This document shows positions 52,868 to 60,845 of a stretch of 64,000 bases of DNA, one piece after another (position 1 is the first letter of the stretch; the number at the start of each line of letters is the position of its first letter). Position numbers and translations under genes: made by a program. The stretch covers positions 1-64,000 of the forward strand of contig NZ_JAHKPK010000017.1 of the NCBI RefSeq assembly GCF_018860665.1, read 5' to 3'. The notes under the pieces were generated by a model. The model made no database searches and was not told the DNA's origin. It saw only the letters and a program-made list of their open reading frames with translations. The DNA is from Pacificibacter marinus. Its GTDB lineage: Bacteria > Pseudomonadota > Alphaproteobacteria > Rhodobacterales > Rhodobacteraceae.

Positions 52868-55770
52868 AAGATTTTGTAATCCCTTGGGACGGTGTTGATG
52901 GCAACGGTATTCAAGATGACCGCGATATGGGCACGCCAGCGAAATCTGGCGCGCCTGTCACTCTGACCATTGATGGGTTCGAAATCACGGTGCCAACAGG
53001 CACATCCGTGATGCGCGCCGCCGCTGAAGCTGGCATCACCGTGCCCAAGCTTTGTGCTTCCGACAATTTAGAAGCCTTCGGGTCTTGCCGCCTGTGTGCT
53101 GTTGAAATCGAAGGTCGTCGCGGTATGCCAGCGTCTTGTACGACACCGGTGGCCGATGGAATGATTGTTAAAACCCAAACGCCAAAAGTGCAGAAGTTGC
53201 GCAAAGGCGTGATGGAGTTGTATATCTCTGATCACCCACTCGATTGCCTGACCTGTGCGGCCAACGGCGATTGTGAATTGCAAGACATGGCCGGCGTCGT
53301 GGGTCTGCGCGATGTGCGCTATGAGGCGGTTGAGACGCATTTCGCCACGCGCACCGCATCGGGTCCAAACCCGAAATACATGCCCAAAGACGAAAGCAAC
53401 CCGTATTTCACCTATGAGCCTTCCAAATGTATCGCTTGTTCACGTTGCGTGCGGGCTTGTGAAGAGGTGCAAGGGACTTTCGCGCTGACAATGGAAGGTC
53501 GCGGGTTTGATAGTCGCATTTCTGCGGGCACCAAGCTTGATGATTTCATGACGTCTGATTGTGTCAGCTGTGGCGCTTGTGTCCAAGCCTGTCCAACTGC
53601 GACCTTGCAAGAAAAATCTGTGATCGATCTTGGGACGCCGACCAAATCTGTTGTCACCACCTGCGCTTACTGCGGTGTTGGCTGTTCGTTCAAAGCCGAG
53701 ATGAATGGTGACACTTTGGTGCGTATGGTGCCTTACAAAAACGGCAAAGCGAACCGAGGTCATTCTTGTGTCAAAGGCCGCTTTGCCTATGGCTATGCCA
53801 ACCACAGCGATCGCATTTTATCGCCGATGATCCGCGACACGATCGAAGAGCCGTGGCGCGAAGTGTCTTGGGATGAAGCACTTGGTTTTGCCGCCAATAA
53901 GATGCGTGGCTTGCAAGAAACTTATGGTCAGAAATCAATCGGTGTGATCACTTCGAGCCGCTGTACAAACGAGGAAACTTATTTGGTGCAAAAGCTGGCC
54001 CGCGCTGTCTTTGGCAATAACAATACAGACACATGCGCGCGCGTGTGCCATTCGCCGACGGGGTACGGGTTGGGTCAAACTTTTGGCACATCCGCAGGCA
54101 CGCAGGATTTTGACAGTGTCGAGCACAGCGATGTTGTAATCGTGATCGGCGCCAATCCGACCGACGGCCATCCTGTGTTTGCCTCGCGTTTGAAAAAGCG
54201 TTTGCGCCAAGGGGCTAAGTTGATCGTTATCGATCCGCGCCGCATTGATCTGGTGAAATCACCGCATGTCGAAGCGGCCCACCATTTGCCGCTCCGCCCC
54301 GGTACGAACGTCGCAGTCGTGACGGCCATCGCGCATGTGATCGTGACCGAAGGCCTGATGAATGAAGACTATATTCGCACCCGTTGTGATTGGGATGAAT
54401 TCCTTGACTACGCCACTTTTGTGTCTGATGCCAAGAACAGCCCAGAGGCCACAGCGCTTTTGACCGGCGTCAATGCGCAAGAGCTGCGCGCGGCGGCACG
54501 TCTGTTTGCGACAGGCGGTAATGGCGCGATTTACTATGGCCTTGGGGTGACAGAACACAGCCAAGGGTCAACCACAGTAATGGGCATCGCCAATCTCGCG
54601 ATGCTGACTGGCAATATCGGCCGCAAGGGCGTGGGCGTGAATCCGTTGCGCGGTCAAAACAACGTCCAGGGCGCTTGTGATATGGGGTCGTTCCCACATG
54701 AATTGCCGGGTTATCGCCATGTGAAAAACACCGACGCACGCGATGTGTTTGAAAGCCTTTGGGGCGTGACAATCGATCCAGAAGCGGGCTTGCGTATCCC
54801 GAACATGCTAGACGCCGCCGTCGATGGCACGTTCAAGGGCTTGTACTGTCAAGGCGAAGACATTTTGCAATCTGACCCGGACACCAAGCATGTGGCGGCT
54901 GGACTGGCTGCAATGGAATGCGTGATCGTGCATGATCTATTTTTAAACGAGACTGCAAATTACGCGCATGTATTTTTGCCGGGGTCTACGTTCTTGGAAA
55001 AAGACGGCACTTTCACCAATGCAGAACGTCGGATCAATCGCGTGCGCAAAGTCATGGCGCCACGCAATGGGTATGGCGATTGGGAAGTGACGCAAATGCT
55101 GGCCAACGCCATGGGCGCGGGCTGGACTTACACACATCCTAGCGAAATCATGGATGAGATCGCAGCGACAACCCCTTCGTTTGCGGATGTGACTTATCAG
55201 TTGCTTGAAGACAAAGGGTCCGTGCAATGGCCTTGTAATGCGGAACACCCTGATGGCATGCCCTTGATGCATGTCGACGGGTTTATGCGCGGTAAAGGTC
55301 GGTTGATGATCACCGAATATATTGCAACGGATGAACGAACAGGACCACGGTTCCCGCTGTTGCTAACCACTGGGCGGATATTGTCGCAATATAATGTTGG
55401 CGCGCAAACGCGGCGGACTGAAAATGTCGCATGGCATGGTGAGGATGTACTGGAAGTGCATCCGCATGACGCCGAAGTGCGCGGTATCTCGGACGGGGAC
55501 TGGGTGCGCCTGACCTCGCGTGCGGGCGAGACCTCGCTGCGTGTGACGCTGACGGACCGTGTGTCGACGGGGGTTGTATACACCACCTTCCACCACCCAG
55601 ACACGCAGGCCAATGTGATCACCACTGACTATTCAGATTGGGCGACCAATTGCCCTGAATACAAAGTGACAGCGGTACAGGTCAGCTTGTCGAACGGTCC
55701 AAGTGAATGGCAAGAAGCTTACGCATCGCAAGCGGCGCAATCGCGTCGTATCACGCCTGCGGCTGAGTAG
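52864..55770 (+). CDS. fdsA: NAD-dependent formate dehydrogenase alpha subunit
   Basis: Catalytic subunit that oxidises formate to CO2 at a molybdenum bis-MGD centre. 968 aa. N-terminal [2Fe-2S] (C64, C75, C78, C92), His/Cys cluster (H124, C128, C131, C137), two [4Fe-4S] clusters (C189-C199 and C233-C243), a further cluster at CAYCGVGC (C267-C274), then the large molybdopterin domain. Cys395 in ARVCHSPT is the expected Mo ligand (Sec in E. coli FdhF). Its product supplies NADH close to the NADH-using NirB. Confidence 0.95.
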   Translation: MKDFVIPWDGVDGNGIQDDRDMGTPAKSGAPVTLTIDGFEITVPTGTSVMRAAAEAGITVPKLCASDNLEAFGSCRLCAVEIEGRRGMPASCTTPVADGMIVKTQTPKVQKLRKGVMELYISDHPLDCLTCAANGDCELQDMAGVVGLRDVRYEAVETHFATRTASGPNPKYMPKDESNPYFTYEPSKCIACSRCVRACEEVQGTFALTMEGRGFDSRISAGTKLDDFMTSDCVSCGACVQACPTATLQEKSVIDLGTPTKSVVTTCAYCGVGCSFKAEMNGDTLVRMVPYKNGKANRGHSCVKGRFAYGYANHSDRILSPMIRDTIEEPWREVSWDEALGFAANKMRGLQETYGQKSIGVITSSRCTNEETYLVQKLARAVFGNNNTDTCARVCHSPTGYGLGQTFGTSAGTQDFDSVEHSDVVIVIGANPTDGHPVFASRLKKRLRQGAKLIVIDPRRIDLVKSPHVEAAHHLPLRPGTNVAVVTAIAHVIVTEGLMNEDYIRTRCDWDEFLDYATFVSDAKNSPEATALLTGVNAQELRAAARLFATGGNGAIYYGLGVTEHSQGSTTVMGIANLAMLTGNIGRKGVGVNPLRGQNNVQGACDMGSFPHELPGYRHVKNTDARDVFESLWGVTIDPEAGLRIPNMLDAAVDGTFKGLYCQGEDILQSDPDTKHVAAGLAAMECVIVHDLFLNETANYAHVFLPGSTFLEKDGTFTNAERRINRVRKVMAPRNGYGDWEVTQMLANAMGAGWTYTHPSEIMDEIAATTPSFADVTYQLLEDKGSVQWPCNAEHPDGMPLMHVDGFMRGKGRLMITEYIATDERTGPRFPLLLTTGRILSQYNVGAQTRRTENVAWHGEDVLEVHPHDAEVRGISDGDWVRLTSRAGETSLRVTLTDRVSTGVVYTTFHHPDTQANVITTDYSDWATNCPEYKVTAVQVSLSNGPSEWQEAYASQAAQSRRITPAAE

Positions 55771-55773
55771 CAG

Positions 55774-56559
55774 GTGCGAGCGTCATCGCGACATATATCT
55801 GGGCATAGCTTGGCGGAAGAGATTGCCATCGCGATTAGCTTCAATGGCACAACGCAAGCCGTTATGATGGCGAGTCCGCAAGATCTGGGAGACTTCGCTT
55901 ATGGCTTCGCCTTGAGCGAAGGTTTTATCGCCAAGATGTCTGATGTTGAGCGCATTGAAATTGCCGAACATCCAACGGGGCTTGAAGCGCAGCTTTGGTT
56001 GAACGCGCAGCAGGCCGAAGTGCTAAGCGCGCGGCGTCGATACATGTCGGGGCCTGTTGGTTGTGGCTTATGTGGCATTGATAGCTTGAACGAGGCGCTG
56101 CGGGTTTTGCCGACGTTGGCGCAAACGACAGGTCACTTGACATCTTTCGATGTCGAGCAAGCGACAGATCAACTGCGCAAACAGCAGCCTTTGCATGACC
56201 AAACGCGTGCGGTCCATGCCGCTGGAATTCTTGTCGCGGGCAAAGGCATCGTGATGGCGCGCGAAGACGTGGGGCGTCACAACGCGCTTGATAAGCTTAT
56301 TGGTGGTTTGTGCCGCGCAGGTGTTGATCCCGCAGGTGGCGCTTTTGTGATCACCAGTCGGGCGTCTGTGGATATGGTGCAAAAAACGGCCATGGCAGGA
56401 TGCCCCGTTTTGATTGCTGTGTCGGCGCCAACGGCTTTGGCTGTTGATGTCGCTGAGGCCGCAGGCGTGACATTGGTTGCCTTTGCGCGTGCGCAGAATT
56501 TCGAAATTTTCTCACATCCAAATCGTATTGAAGCAGGACCCACAGATGTCACCAGATAG
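55774..56559 (+). CDS. fdhD: formate dehydrogenase accessory sulfurtransferase FdhD/FdsC
   Basis: Transfers sulfur to the molybdenum cofactor so that formate dehydrogenase becomes active. 261 aa, GTG start at 55774, four bases after the fdsA stop. The CxxC motif is in GPVGCGLCGIDSL. Other conserved parts are TRAVHAAGI and AREDVGRHNALDKLIG. In alphaproteobacteria this position in the fds operon is called fdsC. Its 3' end overlaps fdsD. Cytoplasmic. Confidence 0.93.
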   Translation: MRASSRHISGHSLAEEIAIAISFNGTTQAVMMASPQDLGDFAYGFALSEGFIAKMSDVERIEIAEHPTGLEAQLWLNAQQAEVLSARRRYMSGPVGCGLCGIDSLNEALRVLPTLAQTTGHLTSFDVEQATDQLRKQQPLHDQTRAVHAAGILVAGKGIVMAREDVGRHNALDKLIGGLCRAGVDPAGGAFVITSRASVDMVQKTAMAGCPVLIAVSAPTALAVDVAEAAGVTLVAFARAQNFEIFSHPNRIEAGPTDVTR

Positions 56560-56749
56560 TATGGTTCGTATGGCCAATCAGATTGCTGCGTTCTTTAAGA
56601 CGCAGCCCAAAATCGATCAGGCCCAAGGTGTGGCTGATCATCTTTCTGACTTTTGGGAGCCTCGCATGAAAGCTCAACTGGTCGCATTTGTGGCTGATGG
56701 CGGTGTGGGACTTGATGATCTTGTGGTTGAGGCCAGCAAGCGCCTTTGA
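56546..56749 (+). CDS. fdsD: formate dehydrogenase delta subunit
   Basis: Small subunit of the soluble formate dehydrogenase, 67 aa from the ATG at 56546, preceded by CAGGA. The start overlaps fdhD by 14 nt. The sequence MANQIAAFFKTQPKIDQAQ then VADHLSDFWEPRMKAQL is the conserved FdsD core. It is needed for a stable or active enzyme in characterised systems. Last gene of the operon, 382 bp before nirB. Confidence 0.9.
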   Translation: MSPDSMVRMANQIAAFFKTQPKIDQAQGVADHLSDFWEPRMKAQLVAFVADGGVGLDDLVVEASKRL

Positions 56750-56976
56750 CGCAGAAAATGCGGGAATCGTCCGATGCTGTGTTTGGTATATCTGTAAATA
56801 CGGCGACATTTTTGCGGCAGTGTTTTGAGCAATACCCTGATATTTTCGCGTGTTTTTTTGGCACATTGAAAACTTGACCTAAAAGTCACCTAAATTCAGC
56901 GCTGGTCTAAGGCTGCGCTCTTGAACCGTATGCCCTCTCGACGCAATGCTGACGTCAAGTCGGGTAAAGATGCCCC

Positions 56977-57060
56977 GCCACAATGATGTGGCAGACCTTC
57001 ATATATTTGCTCTCTTTGAGAGCGCAGCAACGGCGCTGCACGTGACCTTTTCTAAAGGTC
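56977..57060 (+). promoter_or_regulatory. ANTAR-type two-hexaloop leader of nirB
   Basis: Two stems carry 6-nt loops with A at position 1 and G at position 4: GCCAC-AATGAT-GTGGC (56977-56992) and GCAGC-AACGGC-GCTGC (57024-57039). This is the pattern recognised by ANTAR-domain antiterminators such as NasR/NasT. A third stem, GCTCTC-TTT-GAGAGC (57009-57023), separates them, and GACCTTT-TCT-AAAGGTC (57044-57060) follows. The last stem or an AGCGC/GCGCT refolding could be the competing terminator, though no long T-run follows. It lies within the 380-bp gap before nirB. Confidence 0.65.
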
Positions 57061-57131
57061 AGGGATGCGGTGCCGAGTTTATGAAACACCTCGTGTCCCA
57101 ACGTGCAAAAGCAAAAATGGGACATGGGTAC

Positions 57132-59588
57132 ATGACACAAAAACTCAAACTGGTCGTGGTCGGAAACGGCATGGCACCTGGTCGGATGCTAGAGCATCTT
57201 CTTGATGCGGGCGACGCCTATGACGTGACGATCTTTAATGCAGAGCCGCGTGTGAACTACGACCGTATTATGCTGTCGCCTGTTCTGTCTGGCGAGAAAT
57301 CTTTTGATGACATCATAATTCATGATGAAGCTTGGTACAAAGACAACGGCATCACGCTGCACATGGGTGCGAAAGTGTCCAAGATTGATCGCGAGGCCAA
57401 AACGGTCACATCCGAGAATGGCATCACGGAAAGCTATGACAAATTGGTCTTGGCGACAGGTTCTGATCCGTTCATCATCCCGTGCCCCGGTCATGATCTT
57501 GAAGGAGTGTTGGCCTACCGTGATCTGGATGACACGAATGCCATGCGCGATGCGGCGGGCAAAGGTGGCAGTGCGGTTGTCATCGGTGGGGGCCTTTTGG
57601 GCCTTGAGGCTGCGGCAGGTCTAAACATTTTGGGCATGGACGTGACCGTGTTGCATTTGATGCCAACGTTGATGGAGCGTCAGCTTGACACGGCGGCTGG
57701 TTACTTGCTTGAGAAAGAGTTGGAAAGTCGCGGGATCGACATTCGCTGCAAATCCAACACCAAACAAATCATCGGGGAAGATGGCAAAGTTTGTGGCGTT
57801 GAACTGGACGACGGCACGTTGATCAAATGCGATATCGTTGTGATGGCTGTCGGCATTCGCCCGAATGTTCAACTTGCCAAAGACGCGGGCCTTGAAGTGA
57901 ACCGCGGCATCGTCACAACCAACGGGATGCAAACTTCTGATCCTGATATTTTATCAGTGGGCGAGTGCGTTGAGGTTGGCGGCATGGTGTACGGTCTTGT
58001 TGCGCCGCTTTACCAAATGGCAAAAGTCGCGGCCTCTCATTTGATGGGTCCATCTGATGCGGGGTTTGTGCACACAGAAACCCCAACCAAGCTCAAAGTC
58101 ACAGGGTGTGATCTCTATTCCGTGGGTGATTTCGCCGAAGGCGATGATCGTGAAGACATCGTGTTGCGCGATGCGAAAAGCGGCACTTACAAACGCGTTA
58201 TCATCCAAGACAACAAGATCATTGGTGCAGTGCTTTACGGCGCTGTCGATGACGGCGGCTGGTACAATGAGATGCTCAAGTCCGGCGAAGATATCTCGGA
58301 CATGCGCGACACGTTGATCTTTGGCCAAGCCTTTCAAGGTGGGGGTGCCGTTGATCCATTGGCTATGGTTGCGAACATGTCCGATGACGCGGAAATCTGT
58401 GGCTGTAATGGCATCACCAAAGGCACGATCGTGTCGAAAATTAACGCCATGGGTCTGACCACTTTGGCGGAAGTGCGTGCGCATACCAAAGCTTCGGCCT
58501 CTTGTGGCACATGTACGGGCCTGGTTGAAAATGTCATGGCGCTGACTTTGGGCGACGATTTCAAATTGCCTGATGTTGAAACCATGTGTGGCTGTACTAA
58601 GCATGACCACGGCACTGTGCGCCGCATGATCAAAGCAAAGGAACTGAAAACTATTCCTGCGGTGATACAAGAGCTTGAATGGAGCACGCCGGAAGGTTGT
58701 GCCAAATGTCGCCCTGCCTTGAACTACTACCTCGTGTCTGATTGGCCGGGTGAATATGTGGACGATCAGCAATCGCGCTTTATCAATGAACGCGTGCATG
58801 CGAACATCCAAAAAGACGGCACGTATTCCGTTGTACCGCGCATGTTTGGTGGGATCACCACACCTGACGAGCTGCGCGCGATTGCTGATGTGGCCGATAA
58901 ATTCAGCATCCCGACTGTTAAGGTCACGGGCGGTCAGCGGATCGATTTGTTGGGCGTCAAAAAAGACGATTTGATCCCTGTGTGGAAAGACCTCAACGAT
59001 GCAGGCATGGTCTCGGGCGCGGCTTACGCCAAAGGTTTGCGGACTGTGAAAACCTGTGTGGGATCGGATTGGTGTCGTTTTGGGACTCAAGATTCCACTG
59101 GACTTGGCATCAAGCTTGAGCGTCTGCTTTGGGGCGCTTGGTCCCCTGCGAAACTGAAACTTGCTGTGTCTGGTTGCCCGCGCAACTGTTCTGAAAGCAC
59201 CTGTAAAGACATCGGCATCGTTTGTGTCGACAGTGGATATGAAATTCTCTACGGCGGCGCTGCGGGGTTGCACATTCAAGGTACCACCAAGCTTGGCAAT
59301 GTTGAGACAGAAGAAGAAGTTCTCGAATACTGTGGGGCACTCACACAATATTACCGCGAAACAGGTTTTTATCTTGAGCGCATCTATAAATGGGCGGATC
59401 GCCTTGGATATGATCACGTGAAATCTGTGATCTATGACGATGCTGAGCAACGCAAAGCCTATTATGAACGCTTTTTGTTTTCCCAAACCTTCGCACAAGT
59501 TGACCCATGGGCGGAGCGGGTTCAGGGCGCTGAAGCGCATGAATTTTCACCACTGGCCGATTTTTCTTCACGCGAGGCAGCAGAATAA
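57132..59588 (+). CDS. nirB: NADH-dependent assimilatory nitrite reductase large subunit
   Basis: Reduces nitrite to ammonium with NADH, in the cytoplasm. 818 aa from the ATG at 57132. N-terminal FAD/NAD(P) domain (MTQKLKLVVVGNGMAP; VVIGGGLLGLEAA), a BFD-like [2Fe-2S] domain (CGCNG, SCGTCTG), then the siroheme/[4Fe-4S] reductase with TCVGSDWCRFGTQDSTG and SGCPRNCSESTCKD. An earlier in-frame start would translate the leader. Its stop overlaps the nirD ATG. Leader hairpins indicate control by nitrate/nitrite-responsive antitermination. Confidence 0.95.
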   Translation: MTQKLKLVVVGNGMAPGRMLEHLLDAGDAYDVTIFNAEPRVNYDRIMLSPVLSGEKSFDDIIIHDEAWYKDNGITLHMGAKVSKIDREAKTVTSENGITESYDKLVLATGSDPFIIPCPGHDLEGVLAYRDLDDTNAMRDAAGKGGSAVVIGGGLLGLEAAAGLNILGMDVTVLHLMPTLMERQLDTAAGYLLEKELESRGIDIRCKSNTKQIIGEDGKVCGVELDDGTLIKCDIVVMAVGIRPNVQLAKDAGLEVNRGIVTTNGMQTSDPDILSVGECVEVGGMVYGLVAPLYQMAKVAASHLMGPSDAGFVHTETPTKLKVTGCDLYSVGDFAEGDDREDIVLRDAKSGTYKRVIIQDNKIIGAVLYGAVDDGGWYNEMLKSGEDISDMRDTLIFGQAFQGGGAVDPLAMVANMSDDAEICGCNGITKGTIVSKINAMGLTTLAEVRAHTKASASCGTCTGLVENVMALTLGDDFKLPDVETMCGCTKHDHGTVRRMIKAKELKTIPAVIQELEWSTPEGCAKCRPALNYYLVSDWPGEYVDDQQSRFINERVHANIQKDGTYSVVPRMFGGITTPDELRAIADVADKFSIPTVKVTGGQRIDLLGVKKDDLIPVWKDLNDAGMVSGAAYAKGLRTVKTCVGSDWCRFGTQDSTGLGIKLERLLWGAWSPAKLKLAVSGCPRNCSESTCKDIGIVCVDSGYEILYGGAAGLHIQGTTKLGNVETEEEVLEYCGALTQYYRETGFYLERIYKWADRLGYDHVKSVIYDDAEQRKAYYERFLFSQTFAQVDPWAERVQGAEAHEFSPLADFSSREAAE

Positions 59589-59932
59589 TGACCGTTCAAG
59601 ACAACCAATGGATTGCGATCGGCGCACTCGACGATATCCCACGCCAAGGCGCGCGCAGGGTGATTACAAATGCAAAAACCATCGCGATATTTCGCACCTC
59701 GCAAGACGCAGTCTACGCGCTAGAGGATCGTTGCCCGTTTAAAGACGGTCCTCTGAGCGCGGGGATCGTCCATGGCACAACCGTGTCTTGCCCGCTGACA
59801 AACTGGGTCATCTCTTTGGAAACAGGAGAAGCGCAGGGTGCAGATGTTGGCAAAACAGGCGTGTTCCCCGTGAAGGTTGAGGGGGGGCGTATTTCCCTCT
59901 GCCTTGAAGAAAAACAATTGCAAAACGCTTAA
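59588..59932 (+). CDS. nirD: nitrite reductase small subunit, Rieske-like without cluster ligands
   Basis: 114 aa, Rieske ferredoxin fold. The two cluster motifs keep cysteines but not histidines: C49-P-F51-K and C68-P-L-T71-N in place of CxH and CxxH. A functional [2Fe-2S] Rieske cluster is therefore unlikely. Some NirD proteins such as that of E. coli also lack the cluster and have a structural or regulatory role with NirB, so this is compatible with function. ATG overlaps the nirB stop by one base (TAATG). Confidence 0.92.
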   Translation: MTVQDNQWIAIGALDDIPRQGARRVITNAKTIAIFRTSQDAVYALEDRCPFKDGPLSAGIVHGTTVSCPLTNWVISLETGEAQGADVGKTGVFPVKVEGGRISLCLEEKQLQNA

Positions 59933-59952
59933 CCCAATCGAAGGAAGACCAC

Positions 59953-60789
59953 ATGGCATATGTGCAACCAGCCGAGTTCGCGGCGAAGATGATCGAAGCC
60001 GGCGAATCTAAAATATTGATGTCCACCAAAGACACATTGATCCGCTCCTACATGGCGGGCGCGATCCTTGCGCTCGCTGCGGCTTTCGCGGTGACCATCG
60101 CCGTCAACACTGGTAACTTTCTTGTCGCCTCGCTGTTGTTCCCTGTTGGGTTCTGTATGCTCTATCTTTTGGGGTTCGACCTATTGACAGGCGTGTTTAC
60201 CCTCGCGCCTTTGGCTGTGATCGCCAAGCGTCCAGGGATGACGTGGAAGGGTGTGTTTCGCAATTGGGGTCTTGTGTTCTGTGGCAACTTTGCCGGTGCT
60301 TTGACCACGGCTGTTTTCATGGCGATCATTTTCACCATGGGCTTTAGCCAAGAACCAAACGCGGTTGGCCAACGGATCGGCCAAATCGGTGAAGCGCGGA
60401 CTTTGGGTTATGCGGCGGCCGGCGGCGCTGGCTTGTTGACAGTCTTCATTCGTGCCGTGATGTGTAACTGGATGGTCTCGACTGGTGTCGTCGCCGCGAT
60501 GATGTCCAGCAGTGTGTCTGGTAAAATCATGGCGATGTGGATGCCGATCATCGTATTCTTCTACCTTGGTTTTGAACATTCAATCGTCAACATGTTCTTG
60601 TTCCCATCAGGCATTATGTTGGGCGGTGAATTCACTTGGGCTGACTACTTTATCTACAACGAAATTCCCGTTGTCTTGGGAAACCTTGTGGGTGGTCTGA
60701 CCTTTGTTGGCGGCATGATCTACGCCACACATTTTAAGACCTCTCCTAGGCGTTCTGTTGCGGGATCAGTCGGCACACCTGCTGAATAA
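59953..60789 (+). CDS. nirC: formate/nitrite transporter family, NirC-like
   Basis: 278 aa with six membrane helices of the FNT pore family. Landmarks: GAILALAAAFAVTIAVN, PVGFCMLYLLGFDLLTGVF, VMCNWMVSTGVVAA and HSIVNMFLFPSGIML. Imports nitrite for NirBD, or can move formate; direct position after nirD favours nitrite. The Shine-Dalgarno GAAGGAAG is strong. Inner membrane. It is followed by a hairpin and the PP2C-kinase gene. Confidence 0.92.
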   Translation: MAYVQPAEFAAKMIEAGESKILMSTKDTLIRSYMAGAILALAAAFAVTIAVNTGNFLVASLLFPVGFCMLYLLGFDLLTGVFTLAPLAVIAKRPGMTWKGVFRNWGLVFCGNFAGALTTAVFMAIIFTMGFSQEPNAVGQRIGQIGEARTLGYAAAGGAGLLTVFIRAVMCNWMVSTGVVAAMMSSSVSGKIMAMWMPIIVFFYLGFEHSIVNMFLFPSGIMLGGEFTWADYFIYNEIPVVLGNLVGGLTFVGGMIYATHFKTSPRRSVAGSVGTPAE

Positions 60790-60797
60790 TAGATACC

Positions 60798-60823
60798 AAC
60801 CCAGCCTGAATACGGGCTGGGTT
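60798..60823 (+). terminator. hairpin after nirC
   Basis: AACCCAGCC (60798-60806) pairs with GGCTGGGTT (60815-60823), nine base pairs and an 8-nt loop. The following bases are CACTTTG, not a clean T-run, so it could attenuate rather than end the transcript before the PP2C-kinase gene. Confidence 0.55.
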
Positions 60824-60845
60824 CACTTTGTGAAAGCTGGTTTCT

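Noticed and set aside
57954-59540. Long 528-codon minus-strand ORF opposite nirB
   Set aside because: It is the shadow of the strongly conserved nirB frame; the translation shows no domain and no ribosome site, and codon pattern follows the opposite strand.
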